Assembly (NCBI GenBank): GCA_045638685.1
Contig: JAZUBT010000032.1
Coordinates: 1 to 46,579, forward strand
Length of the DNA: 46,579 nucleotides
Reading direction: 5' to 3'
DNA from: SIG673 sp045638685
GTDB taxonomy: Bacteria > Bacillota > Clostridia > Oscillospirales > CAG-272
In this document: piece after piece, positions 1 to 7,806 of the stretch
How the letters are laid out: every line of letters begins with the position of its first letter
Position numbering within the stretch: position 1 is the stretch's first letter
Notes under the pieces: generated by a model
The model's database searches: none
Seen by the model: the letters and a program-made list of their open reading frames with translations, nothing else
What the model was told of the DNA's origin: nothing
Program-made: the position numbers and the translations under genes

Positions 1-399
1 AAGAGCATTCAGAATGCAACCAAAGAACTCGAAGCAATATGCGGACAGAAGGCTGTTGCTACCAAAGCAAAGAAGTCGGTTGCAAACTTCAAACTCCGTG
101 AAGGACAAACCATTGGCGCAATGGTAACTCTTCGTGGCGCAAGAATGTACGAATTCCTTGACAGACTAGTTTCCATCGCACTTCCCCGTGTACGCGACTT
201 CCGTGGTATTTCGGGCAAGGCGTTCGACGGAAGAGGAAACTATGCGCTCGGCGTAAAAGAGCACATCATTTTCCCCGAAGTATCCTACGAACTTACGGAA
301 AAAGTACGCGGATTCGACGTATGTATCGTTACTACGGCGAAGTCTGACGACGAGGCCAAAGCACTCCTTGTTAAGCTTGGAATGCCTTTCAAGAACTAA
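1..399 (+). CDS. rplE: Ribosomal protein L5 (5' truncated by window edge)
   Basis: Large-subunit protein L5, which binds 5S rRNA in the central protuberance. The frame is open from base 1 and gives 133 residues, roughly the C-terminal three quarters of a protein that is usually about 180 residues. Recognisable L5 blocks include TLRGARMYEFLDRLVSIALP, RDFRGI and the C-terminal TTAKSDDEAKALL stretch. It ends in TAA, 23 bases before rpsN. The position just ahead of a zinc-type S14 is the normal spc operon order of Firmicutes. The N-terminus and start codon lie outside the window. Confidence 0.97.
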   Translation, partial: KSIQNATKELEAICGQKAVATKAKKSVANFKLREGQTIGAMVTLRGARMYEFLDRLVSIALPRVRDFRGISGKAFDGRGNYALGVKEHIIFPEVSYELTEKVRGFDVCIVTTAKSDDEAKALLVKLGMPFKN

Positions 400-422
400 C
401 AGGGAAAAGGAGATAATTTCAA

Positions 423-608
423 ATGGCAAAGAAAGCAATGATAAACAAACAGCAGAAGGCGCAAAAGTACTCCACCCGCGAGTACACCCGTTGCACGATT
501 TGCGGACGCCCCCACGCTGTACTTCGTAAATACGGAATCTGCCGTATCTGCTTCCGCGAGCTCGCATACAAGGGCGAGATACCGGGTGTTCGCAAGGCAT
601 CTTGGTAA
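423..608 (+). CDS. rpsN: Ribosomal protein S14, zinc-binding (type Z)
   Basis: Small-subunit protein S14 in its short, 61-residue, zinc-containing form (also called rpsZ). Two CxxC pairs are visible at C24/C27 and C40/C43 and should form the zinc knuckle. The C-terminus GVRKASW is characteristic of S14. A GGAGA ribosome binding site lies just upstream of the ATG. A zinc-type S14 in the spc operon is the usual state in Clostridia and suggests that a zinc-free paralogue, if one exists, is elsewhere in the genome. Confidence 0.97.
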   Translation: MAKKAMINKQQKAQKYSTREYTRCTICGRPHAVLRKYGICRICFRELAYKGEIPGVRKASW

Positions 609-644
609 TGCGAAAACAGTAAAGGACAGAAGGAGGATTTAAAA

Positions 645-1040
645 ATGCAAATGTCAGATGTAATAGCCGATATGCTGACTCGCATAAGAAATGCGAACGA
701 TGCAAAACATGAATCGGTAGAAATCCCCGCGTCGAACATGAAGAAGGCAATAGCCGATATTCTTGCAAACGAGGGATATATCAAGGGTTATCAGATAATA
801 GACGATAACAAGCAGGGTATAATCAAGGTAACGCTTAAGTACGTAGGTAAGCAGAAGGCAATAACGGGACTCAAGAGAGTATCTAAGCCCGGTCTCCGCG
901 TCTACGCAAACTGCGAGGATCTGCCGAAGGTTATGAACGGACTCGGAATCGCAATCGTGTCAACCTCTAAGGGAATAATGACCGATAAAAAAGCGAGAAA
1001 AGAAAACGTTGGCGGCGAAGTTCTCGCCTTCATATGGTAA
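645..1040 (+). CDS. rpsH: Ribosomal protein S8
   Basis: Small-subunit protein S8, which binds the central domain of 16S rRNA and in many bacteria represses its own operon. The product has 131 residues, normal for the family. It opens with SDVIADMLTRIRNAN and ends with the S8 signature block around STSKGIMTDKKARKENVGGE. An AGGAGGA ribosome binding site lies 6-8 bases before the ATG. The gene is flanked by rpsN and rplF with short gaps, consistent with one transcript. Confidence 0.97.
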   Translation: MQMSDVIADMLTRIRNANDAKHESVEIPASNMKKAIADILANEGYIKGYQIIDDNKQGIIKVTLKYVGKQKAITGLKRVSKPGLRVYANCEDLPKVMNGLGIAIVSTSKGIMTDKKARKENVGGEVLAFIW

Positions 1041-1058
1041 AACGGGAGGAATAAGGAA

Positions 1059-1598
1059 ATGTCAAGAATCGGAAGAAAACCGGTTGCCATTCCCGCAGGC
1101 GTAGAGGTAAAAGTCGAAGCCGGTAATCTCGTTACCGTAAAAGGACCTAAGGGAACAGCAACGCAGAAACTGCATGAAAACATGATAATCAAGGTTGAGG
1201 GAGCTCAGGCAATCGTAGAGCGCCCCAACGACGAAGCGCTCAACAAGTCGCTTCACGGACTTACCCGTACTCTTCTTAACAACATGATAGTCGGCGTAAC
1301 CGAGGGCTATTCCAAGCAGCTCGAAATCGTCGGTGTCGGTTACAGAGCACAGAAGTCCGGCAAAACACTTACGCTTAACCTCGGACATTCTCACCCCGTA
1401 ACGTTTGAGGACGGAAACGGAGTAACCTTTGAGGTTCCTCAGTCCGACATCGTAATCGTTAAGGGAACCGACAAGCAGACAGTAGGTCAGGTCGCGGCAC
1501 AGGTTCGCGAGAAGAGACCTCCGGAGCCGTACCTTGGCAAGGGCGTTAAGTACGCCGGCGAGCGTATTCGCCGCAAAGCCGGTAAGGCCGGTAAATAA
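1059..1598 (+). CDS. rplF: Ribosomal protein L6
   Basis: Large-subunit protein L6, located near the GTPase-associated centre. The 179-residue length is typical. The start SRIGRKPVAIPAGV and the C-terminal PPEPYLGKGVKYAGERIRRK block are L6 hallmarks. The gap to rpsH is 18 bases and carries a GGGAGGA ribosome binding site. rplR follows after another short gap. Confidence 0.97.
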   Translation: MSRIGRKPVAIPAGVEVKVEAGNLVTVKGPKGTATQKLHENMIIKVEGAQAIVERPNDEALNKSLHGLTRTLLNNMIVGVTEGYSKQLEIVGVGYRAQKSGKTLTLNLGHSHPVTFEDGNGVTFEVPQSDIVIVKGTDKQTVGQVAAQVREKRPPEPYLGKGVKYAGERIRRKAGKAGK

Positions 1599-1615
1599 TT
1601 AAGGAGGGTAGACAG

Positions 1616-1975
1616 ATGATAACAAAACAGGATACAAACAAAGCAAGACTTCAGAGACATAAAAGAGTCAGAGCTAAGATCTCCGGAACAACGGAGCGTC
1701 CCCGTCTTTGTGTTTACCGTTCCAACGCAAACATTTCGGCTCAGATAATAGATGACGTAAACGGAGTAACGCTTGTAAGCGCAAGCTCCACCGAAAAGGA
1801 TTTCAGCCTCTACGGCGGAAACAAAGAAGCAGCGCGCGAGGTTGGTAAGAAGCTTGCCGAGAGAGCAGCTGCAAAGGGAATCGAAGCAGTAGTATTTGAC
1901 AGAGGCGGCTATCTGTACCACGGACGTGTACAGGAGCTCGCAGAAGGCGCCCGTGAGGGTGGACTTAAGTTCTAA
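1616..1975 (+). CDS. rplR: Ribosomal protein L18
   Basis: Large-subunit protein L18, which binds 5S rRNA together with L5. It has 119 residues, a basic N-terminus (KARLQRHKRVRAKISGT) and the family block ERPRLCVYRSNANISAQIIDD. The C-terminus YHGRVQELAEGAREGGLKF is a clear L18 ending. AAGGAGGG lies about 8 bases before the ATG. Confidence 0.97.
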   Translation: MITKQDTNKARLQRHKRVRAKISGTTERPRLCVYRSNANISAQIIDDVNGVTLVSASSTEKDFSLYGGNKEAAREVGKKLAERAAAKGIEAVVFDRGGYLYHGRVQELAEGAREGGLKF

Positions 1976-1989
1976 GGAGGAAGGATATA

Positions 1990-2490
1990 ATGGAAAACAA
2001 GAAGATAGACGCGTCCACCTTAGATCTTAAGGAGGTCAACGTAGCTGTAAACCGTGTTTCCAAGACGGTAAAGGGCGGACGTATAATGCGTTTCACCTCT
2101 CTTATGGTTGTAGGAGACGAAAACGGACATGTCGGATATGGACTTGGTAAGGCATCCGAGGTACCGGAGGCAATGCGCAAGGCTATAGAGGACGCAAAGA
2201 AAAACATGATAAAGGTCTCTATGGTAGGAAACACCATTCCCCATGAGGTAACCGGAATATTCGGAGCAGGTAAGGTTCTTCTTAAGCCGGCACCGGAAGG
2301 AACCGGAATCATCGCCGGCGGAGCAGTCCGTGCGGTACTTGAGATGGCAGGCATCAAGAACATCAGAACCAAATGCCTCCGCAGTAACAATGTAACGAAC
2401 GTAGTAAAGGCAACCTTCGAGGGACTTAAGGCTCTCCGCACCGCGGAAGAGGTTGCGCAGCTTCGCGGCATAGCCGTTGAAGAGCTCTAA
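1990..2490 (+). CDS. rpsE: Ribosomal protein S5
   Basis: Small-subunit protein S5, important for translational fidelity and mRNA helicase activity at the entry channel. It has 166 residues, with the N-terminal double-stranded-RNA-binding-like domain (VNRVSKTVKGGRIMRFTSL, VGDENGHVGYGLGKASEVP) followed by the S5 C-terminal domain (GIIAGGAVRAVLEMAGI). AAGGAGG precedes the ATG. The stop is followed 16 bases later by rpmD. Confidence 0.97.
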   Translation: MENKKIDASTLDLKEVNVAVNRVSKTVKGGRIMRFTSLMVVGDENGHVGYGLGKASEVPEAMRKAIEDAKKNMIKVSMVGNTIPHEVTGIFGAGKVLLKPAPEGTGIIAGGAVRAVLEMAGIKNIRTKCLRSNNVTNVVKATFEGLKALRTAEEVAQLRGIAVEEL

Positions 2491-2506
2491 TAAGGAGGAA
2501 ACGCAG

Positions 2507-2674
2507 ATGAAGATTACACTCGTAAAAAGCTTAATAGGCGTTCTTCCGAAGCAGAAGGCAACTGCGCTTTCCTTTGGACTTAAGCGTCCCGGCAACTCCA
2601 TAGAGGTAGCTGAAAATGCAGCAAACCTCGGCAAGGTAGCCGTTATCTCTCACCTTGTTAAGGTTGAGAAGTAA
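2507..2674 (+). CDS. rpmD: Ribosomal protein L30
   Basis: Large-subunit protein L30, 55 residues, starting MKITLVKS. I chose the ATG at 2507 because TAAGGAGGA lies immediately upstream at a proper distance. A longer in-frame reading from 2477 would overlap the end of rpsE and add residues not typical of L30. The motif LKRPGNSIEV corresponds to the usual L30 position for stacking on 23S rRNA. This is the prokaryotic short form. Confidence 0.95.
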   Translation: MKITLVKSLIGVLPKQKATALSFGLKRPGNSIEVAENAANLGKVAVISHLVKVEK

Positions 2675-2720
2675 TTTAAAATATCACTTACATTGATTTG
2701 ATAAAAAAGGAGGAAAAAAG

Positions 2721-3161
2721 ATGAAGCTCCACGAACTTTCTCCCGCCGAAGGCTCTGCAGAAAAGAAATTCCGCAAGGGCAGAGGCGCAGGTTCCGGAAA
2801 CGGAAAAACCGCAGGCAAGGGACACAAGGGTCAGAATGCCCGTTCCGGCGGCGGTGTACGTCCCGGATTTGAAGGCGGACAGAACCCGCTTTACAGAAGA
2901 CTTCCTAAAAGAGGCTTTAAGAACAGATTTGCCGTTCAGTACGCGATAGTAAACGTAAGCGACCTTGAAAAGTACAACGACGGCGACGTAATAGACATAG
3001 GAGTTCTGCTTAAGGATCGTGTAATTCGCAAGACTTATGACGGTCTTAAGGTTCTCGGCGACGGTACAATCAGCAAGAAGATAACCGTAAAAGCAACGCT
3101 CTTCTCTGCAACAGCTAAGGAAAAGATTGAAGCCGTCGGCGGAAAAGCAGAGGTGATATAA
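2721..3161 (+). CDS. rplO: Ribosomal protein L15
   Basis: Large-subunit protein L15, a late-assembly protein with a long glycine- and lysine-rich N-terminal extension that penetrates 23S rRNA. The 146-residue product begins MKLHELSPAEGS and has GRGAGSGNGKTAGKGHKGQ, a textbook L15 N-terminus. An AAGGAGGAAAAAAG ribosome binding site precedes the ATG. The 46-base gap before it is the longest among spc genes here and shows no obvious terminator. The TAA directly abuts the start of secY. Confidence 0.97.
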   Translation: MKLHELSPAEGSAEKKFRKGRGAGSGNGKTAGKGHKGQNARSGGGVRPGFEGGQNPLYRRLPKRGFKNRFAVQYAIVNVSDLEKYNDGDVIDIGVLLKDRVIRKTYDGLKVLGDGTISKKITVKATLFSATAKEKIEAVGGKAEVI

Positions 3162-4460
3162 TTGTTTAAAACGTTTAAAAACGCAATGTCAATTCCGGAA
3201 ATGCGTCGCAAGATGCTTTATACGTTATTCATTATACTGTTATACCGTATAGGCGCAGCGATACACGTGCCTTATACCGACTATGAGGCAATGCAGTCGG
3301 CGTTTACCTTTGCAGACGGAAACCTGTTTGCATACCTGAACATTCTTTCCGGAGATGCATTCTCGAAGGCGACACTGTTCGCGCTTTCAATATCTCCGTA
3401 TATTACCTCATCAATAGTAATCCAGCTTCTTACAATAGCAATTCCCGCGCTTGAGCGTAAGTCCAAGCAGGGCGAAGAGGGACAGAAGTTTTTAACTCAG
3501 CTTACAAGAATTGTAACTGTTGTTCTCGGCTTCCTTACTGCATTCGGCTACTATATGTATATGAAGAACTACGGGTTCCTTACCGCAAGAGGTAACAGTG
3601 TATTCGGAGCATTCGTAATCATACTTTGCTACGCAGCGGGCGCATCGCTTATTATGTGGCTTGCCGAAAAGATTAACGAAAAGGGTATCGGTAACGGTAT
3701 TTCCATGATACTTTTCGCAAACATTATAGCATCTACCGCGGGCGGAGCATCCAGCATGATTCAGTACGCGCTCGGCGGAGCATGGAAGCTTGTACTTATA
3801 GAGGTACTTCTCTTCCTCGCTCTTGCAATCGTAGCGTTCGTGGTATTTATTACCAACAGCGAGCGCCGTTTGCCCGTTCAGTACGCGAAGAAACAGGTTG
3901 GACGTAAGATGTACGGCGGACAGAGCACAACGCTTCCGATAAAGCTCAACATGAGCGGAGTTATGCCGATTATATTTGCAAGCTCCATAGTATCCATTCC
4001 GAGTACGATAGAAATGATAATCGCAAGCAGACTTAAAAAGGGCGGCTTCTGGGAAAAGTTCTTTGACGTTCTTTCCTATAACTCTCCCGTTTACGCGATA
4101 TTCTTCTTCATACTCATAATCGCATTCGCTTATTTCTATATTCTCATATCCTTTAACCCTATTGAGGTTGCGAACAACCTTAAGAAAAACGGCGGATTTA
4201 TTCCCGGATACCGTCCGGGTAAGCCCACCTCCGATTATATAACCAAGGTGCTTAACAGAATCACGCTTATCGGCGCGCTGTTCCTCGGAATAATCGCGGT
4301 AGCTCCGCTTATCGTCAATATGGCGACGGGTTCACAGCTTGGTTCGATAGCATTCGGAGGCTCCTCGCTTCTCATTCTCGTCGGAGTAATTCTTGAAACG
4401 GCAAGAGAGCTTGAGGCTCAGATGTCAATGCGTCATTACAAGGGATTCCTTGATAAATAA
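3162..4460 (+). CDS. secY: Preprotein translocase subunit SecY
   Basis: Channel-forming subunit of the Sec translocon in the cytoplasmic membrane. The 432 residues are typical and contain about ten hydrophobic segments. Visible signatures include LLYRIGAAIHVPY near the N-terminus, GIGNGISMILFANI in the middle, RRLPVQYAKKQVGRK in a cytoplasmic loop and the C-terminal EAQMSMRHYKGFL. The start is TTG, immediately after the rplO stop with no spacer, and the AGGTGAT ribosome binding site lies inside the end of rplO. Translational coupling to L15 is therefore likely. Confidence 0.96.
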   Translation: MFKTFKNAMSIPEMRRKMLYTLFIILLYRIGAAIHVPYTDYEAMQSAFTFADGNLFAYLNILSGDAFSKATLFALSISPYITSSIVIQLLTIAIPALERKSKQGEEGQKFLTQLTRIVTVVLGFLTAFGYYMYMKNYGFLTARGNSVFGAFVIILCYAAGASLIMWLAEKINEKGIGNGISMILFANIIASTAGGASSMIQYALGGAWKLVLIEVLLFLALAIVAFVVFITNSERRLPVQYAKKQVGRKMYGGQSTTLPIKLNMSGVMPIIFASSIVSIPSTIEMIIASRLKKGGFWEKFFDVLSYNSPVYAIFFFILIIAFAYFYILISFNPIEVANNLKKNGGFIPGYRPGKPTSDYITKVLNRITLIGALFLGIIAVAPLIVNMATGSQLGSIAFGGSSLLILVGVILETARELEAQMSMRHYKGFLDK

Positions 4461-4484
4461 TGAAAGCTCGGAAAGAGGTGCGAT

Positions 4485-5123
4485 ATGAAAATAATATTTT
4501 TAGGCGCCCCCGGCGCGGGTAAGGGAACTCAGGCAGCGGTTGTAAGCCGCGAGCTTAACATTCCAACCGTATCAACCGGAAATATGATACGGGAGGCAAT
4601 AGCAAATAAAACTCCCGTAGGACTTGCCGCAAAGGATATAATAGCGAGCGGTCAGCTGCTCGGCGACGATATCGTGGTCGGTATAGTTAAAGAAAAGCTA
4701 AAGTCCATAGAGGGCGGATATATACTCGACGGATTTCCGAGAACCGTAGCTCAGGCAGAAGCGCTTGAAGCTATGGGCGAGGAGATAGATGCGGTAATAA
4801 ACATCTATGTTCCGGACGAAACGATAATAGAGCGTTCCGCAGGCAGACGCTTCTGTCCGAAATGCGGAGCAACCTTCCACGTAAAGTATAATCCCCCGAA
4901 GGACGAGAGCGGAAACGCTGTCTGCACCGAGTGCGGCGCAGCGGTGGCAATTCGTGATGACGACAAAGAAGAGGTCGTAAGACACCGCCTTGAGGTCTAT
5001 CACGAGCAAACACAGCCGCTTGAAGCGTTTTACGCAGAAAGAGGCAAGCTTAGAACCGTCGTAGGTCAGGAGGAGGTAGCGGACACGTCCCGCCTCACCC
5101 TCGAAGCGGTAAAAGGCAACTGA
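4485..5123 (+). CDS. adk: Adenylate kinase, zinc-containing
   Basis: Catalyses ATP + AMP to 2 ADP in the cytoplasm. The P-loop GAPGAGKGTQA is at residues 7-17, and the AMP-binding DGFPRT motif is in the middle. The LID domain carries four cysteines (CPKC and CTEC pairs), as in Gram-positive zinc-stabilised adenylate kinases. At 212 residues it is full length. Its position between secY and map is the standard Firmicutes arrangement, and only one base separates it from map. Confidence 0.97.
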   Translation: MKIIFLGAPGAGKGTQAAVVSRELNIPTVSTGNMIREAIANKTPVGLAAKDIIASGQLLGDDIVVGIVKEKLKSIEGGYILDGFPRTVAQAEALEAMGEEIDAVINIYVPDETIIERSAGRRFCPKCGATFHVKYNPPKDESGNAVCTECGAAVAIRDDDKEEVVRHRLEVYHEQTQPLEAFYAERGKLRTVVGQEEVADTSRLTLEAVKGN

Positions 5124-5124
5124 T

Positions 5125-5874
5125 ATGATAAAACTGAAAAACAGTGAACAGCTCGAGCTGATGAAGAAGGCAGGCCGGATAACCGGCGAGGCGCTTTATC
5201 TGGCTGGAGAAGCGGTAAAAGAAGGCGTAAGCACACTTATGCTCGATAAAATAGTCCGCGCTCACATAGAGAGTCAGGGAGCAAAACCGTCATTTCTCGG
5301 ATATGCAGGTTTTCCCGCAAGCGCTTGTATAAGCGTAAACGACGAAGTAATACACGGTATCCCCTCTGAAAAGAAAATTCTTAAAGAGGGCGACATAGTG
5401 AAAATAGACGTGGGAGCTTTTTATAAGGGCTTTCACGGCGACAGCGCAAGAACCTACGCCGTAGGCAAGGTTAGTGCGGAAGCGGAAAAGCTGATAGAGG
5501 CTACTAAGGAAAGCTTCTATAAGGGAGCTGAAAAGGCTGTAATAGGCAATCGCATAGGCGATATAAGCTCCGCGATAGAAGAACACGTTTTAAAAAGTGG
5601 GTTTTCGGTAGTAAGAAGCTACGTGGGACACGGAGTGGGGCATGAGCTTCACGAGGACCCCGAGGTTCCGAACTACGGAGTGCCCGGAAGGGGCGCAAGG
5701 CTGTCTGCGGGAATGACACTTGCCATAGAGCCTATGGTAAACGTCGGAACGTACGCAGTAAGAGTGCTCGGAGACAAGTGGACGGTAGTAACGGCAGACG
5801 GAAAGCTGTCTGCGCATTATGAGAACACGGTTGCGATAACGGAAGACGGTCCGTTAATGCTTACTGAAATTTAG
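5125..5874 (+). CDS. map: Methionine aminopeptidase, type I
   Basis: Removes the initiator methionine from nascent proteins. The 249-residue protein has the pita-bread-fold metal ligands in order: DVGAFYKGFHGD (two Asp), GHGVGHELHEDP (His) and AIEPMV (Glu), with a final Glu near NTVAITEDGP. It lacks an N-terminal zinc-finger or SH3-binding extension and so is type Ia-like. The start lies one base after adk, so the two are probably translationally coupled. Confidence 0.96.
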   Translation: MIKLKNSEQLELMKKAGRITGEALYLAGEAVKEGVSTLMLDKIVRAHIESQGAKPSFLGYAGFPASACISVNDEVIHGIPSEKKILKEGDIVKIDVGAFYKGFHGDSARTYAVGKVSAEAEKLIEATKESFYKGAEKAVIGNRIGDISSAIEEHVLKSGFSVVRSYVGHGVGHELHEDPEVPNYGVPGRGARLSAGMTLAIEPMVNVGTYAVRVLGDKWTVVTADGKLSAHYENTVAITEDGPLMLTEI

Positions 5875-5908
5875 TAGGTTAAAATCATAAAGGTTTGGAG
5901 GGATTATT

Positions 5909-6127
5909 CTGGCTAAAGACGATGTAATGGAGTTTGAGGGAACGGTTTTAGAGGCGCTGCCTAACGCCGCGTTCAAGGTAAAGCTCCCGAATGGGCACGT
6001 AGTAACGGCTCATATTTCAGGCAAATTAAGAATGAATTATATCTGGATACTGCCCGGTGATAAGGTAACGGTTGAGGTTTCGGTATATGACTTAACCAAG
6101 GGACGAATCACTTGGCGTGCAAAATAA
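5909..6127 (+). CDS. infA: Translation initiation factor IF-1, probable CTG start
   Basis: S1/OB-fold factor that binds the ribosomal A site during initiation. The first ATG in frame (5927) would give only 66 residues and begin at MEFEGTV, dropping the conserved leader. Reading from CTG at 5909 gives 72 residues beginning (M)AKDDVMEFEGTV, which matches the usual IF-1 N-terminus and length. The upstream GGAGGG at 5897-5902 sits 6 bases before this CTG but too far from the ATG. The rest (AHISGKLRMNYI, LPGDKVTVE, KGRITWR) is typical IF-1. The KOW-domain gene often found between map and infA is absent. Confidence 0.92.
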   Translation: MAKDDVMEFEGTVLEALPNAAFKVKLPNGHVVTAHISGKLRMNYIWILPGDKVTVEVSVYDLTKGRITWRAK

Positions 6128-6145
6128 GAAAGGAATGGTAAGAAA

Positions 6146-6259
6146 ATGAAAGTTAAACCATCCGTAAAGAAAATTTGCGATAAATGCAAAATCATTAAGC
6201 GCAACGGAATCGTAATGGTAATTTGCGAAAACCCGAAGCACAAACAAAGACAAGGCTAA
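6146..6259 (+). CDS. rpmJ: Ribosomal protein L36
   Basis: Smallest large-subunit protein, 37 residues. It has the zinc ribbon ligands C11, C14, C27 and H32, so it is the zinc-binding (C+) form. The ending NPKHKQRQG is typical. An AAGGAATGGT sequence precedes the ATG. It lies between infA and rpsM, the usual Firmicutes order. Confidence 0.96.
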   Translation: MKVKPSVKKICDKCKIIKRNGIVMVICENPKHKQRQG

Positions 6260-6278
6260 AAGAAGGAGATAATAAAGT

Positions 6279-6647
6279 ATGGCTCGTTTAGCAGGTGTAG
6301 ATCTTCCTAATTCCAAGAGGATCGAAATAGCTCTTACTTATATTTACGGTATAGGTAGAAAGAGCGCAAACGATATCCTTGCGAAGACCGGCATCAACCC
6401 GGATACCAGAGCAAAGGATCTTACAGACGATGAAGTTGCCAAGCTTCGTGACGAGATACAGGAAAACTACAAGGTTGAGGGAGACCTCAGACGTGATGTA
6501 GCTCTCGACATAAAGCGTATGGTAGAAATTAATTGCTACCGTGGCATCAGACACAGAAAAGGTCTTCCTGTCAGAGGACAGCGTACAAAGACCAACGCAA
6601 GAACCCGCAAAGGTCCCGCAAAGACAATAGCGAACAAGAAAAAGTAA
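6279..6647 (+). CDS. rpsM: Ribosomal protein S13
   Basis: Small-subunit head protein S13, contacting P-site tRNA and the large subunit through bridge B1. It has 122 residues. Family blocks are ARLAGVDLPNSKRIEIALTY, YGIGRKSANDI and the basic C-terminus GLPVRGQRTKTNARTRKGP. AGAAGGAGAT lies upstream of the ATG, 19 bases after the rpmJ stop. Confidence 0.97.
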   Translation: MARLAGVDLPNSKRIEIALTYIYGIGRKSANDILAKTGINPDTRAKDLTDDEVAKLRDEIQENYKVEGDLRRDVALDIKRMVEINCYRGIRHRKGLPVRGQRTKTNARTRKGPAKTIANKKK

Positions 6648-6664
6648 GGGAGTGAAATAGATAA

Positions 6665-7075
6665 ATGGCAAAACAGAACAACGGAGCAGCCGGAAAAAAG
6701 GTTGTTAAAAAGCGCCGTGAGCGTAAAAACGTTGAAAAGGGAGCAGCACATATCAGCGCAACCTTTAACAACACCATTATAACCATAACCGACGTTCAGG
6801 GAAATGCAATATCTTGGGCATCTGCCGGTGAGCTCGGATTTAAGGGTTCCAGAAAGTCCACCCCCTTCGCTGCACAGTCGGCAGCGGAAACAGCAGCAAA
6901 AGCAGCTATGGAGCATGGCATGAAGACCGTAGAGGTTTACGTAAAAGGCCCCGGATCCGGAAGAGAGAGCGCAATCCGCGCGCTTGCGGCAGTAGGTCTT
7001 GATATCACAATGATAAAGGACGTAACCCCTATTCCTCACAACGGATGCCGTCCGCCTAAGCGTAGAAGAGTTTAA
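6665..7075 (+). CDS. rpsK: Ribosomal protein S11
   Basis: Small-subunit platform protein S11, lining the mRNA exit region. It has 136 residues with a lysine-rich N-terminus and the blocks AHISATFNNTIITITD, KSTPFAAQ and KDVTPIPHNGCRPPKRRRV. The ribosome binding site (GGGAGTGA) is about 10 bases before the ATG. A 16-base gap separates it from rpsD. Confidence 0.97.
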   Translation: MAKQNNGAAGKKVVKKRRERKNVEKGAAHISATFNNTIITITDVQGNAISWASAGELGFKGSRKSTPFAAQSAAETAAKAAMEHGMKTVEVYVKGPGSGRESAIRALAAVGLDITMIKDVTPIPHNGCRPPKRRRV

Positions 7076-7091
7076 TAGGAGGTAAGGAAAA

Positions 7092-7718
7092 ATGGCAAGA
7101 TATACAGGACCCTCTTGCAGACTTTGTCGCAGAGAGAAAACAAAGCTCTTTTTAAAGGGCGACCGTTGTCTTAACGGTAAGTGCTCTATCGAGCACCGTT
7201 CGTCCGCACCCGGTCAGCACGGCGCGGCAAACGCAAAGATAAAAGAATACGGAAAGCAGCTTCGTGAAAAGCAGAAGGCAAAGAGATATTACGGCCTTCA
7301 GGAGGGACAGTTCAAGTCCTATTTCAAAGAAGCAGACCGTGTTGAGGGTGTAACAGGTTCTAACCTTCTTATACTTCTCGAGAGAAGATTCGATAACGTG
7401 GTATATAGAATGGGAATGGCAGAGAGCCGCAAGGAAGCTCGTCAGCTCGTTCTTCACGGACATTTCAGAGTTAACGGCAAGAAGGCTACCATTCCGTCCA
7501 TGCTTCTTAAAGCAGGCGACGTAATCACCGTACGCGAGGAGAGCCGTTCATCGGTAAAAATCAAGGAGCTTGTAGAAGGACTTGATTCGAGAATTGCTCC
7601 GAAGTGGCTTATGGTAGATAAGGAAGCTGTAAAGGCAACGATTGAGACCCTTCCTACCAGAGAAGACATTGACTTCCCGTTCGAGGAGCAGCTCATAGTC
7701 GAATTGTACTCCAAGTAA
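7092..7718 (+). CDS. rpsD: Ribosomal protein S4, zinc-binding form
   Basis: Primary 16S rRNA-binding protein that nucleates small-subunit assembly. The 208-residue product has a cysteine-containing N-terminus (C9, C12, C26, C31), marking the zinc-binding C+ version. The S4 RNA-binding domain follows (ERRFDNVVYRMGMAESRKEARQLVLHGHFRVNGK). Here rpsD sits inside the alpha operon, between rpsK and rpoA, whereas in Bacillus it is a separate gene. An AGGAGGT ribosome binding site precedes the ATG. Confidence 0.97.
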   Translation: MARYTGPSCRLCRREKTKLFLKGDRCLNGKCSIEHRSSAPGQHGAANAKIKEYGKQLREKQKAKRYYGLQEGQFKSYFKEADRVEGVTGSNLLILLERRFDNVVYRMGMAESRKEARQLVLHGHFRVNGKKATIPSMLLKAGDVITVREESRSSVKIKELVEGLDSRIAPKWLMVDKEAVKATIETLPTREDIDFPFEEQLIVELYSK

Positions 7719-7731
7719 TACCCACCCCAAG

Positions 7732-7751
7732 GCAGCCGTTTAGTCGGCTGC
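7732..7751 (+). promoter_or_regulatory. Hairpin between rpsD and rpoA
   Basis: Perfect 7-bp inverted repeat (GCAGCCG / CGGCTGC) with a 6-base loop, in the 88-base gap between rpsD and rpoA. No U-run follows, so it is unlikely to be a strong intrinsic terminator. It could act as an mRNA processing or pausing site that adjusts rpoA against ribosomal protein levels; that role is inference. Confidence 0.5.
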
Positions 7752-7806
7752 GGTTAAGGACACAGCGCCTTAATCAAACAATTTACACATAGGAGGGTAA
7801 CAAGAA

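Noticed and set aside
5875..5908. KOW-domain ribosomal-like gene between map and infA
   Set aside because: The gap is only 34 bases, too short for it.
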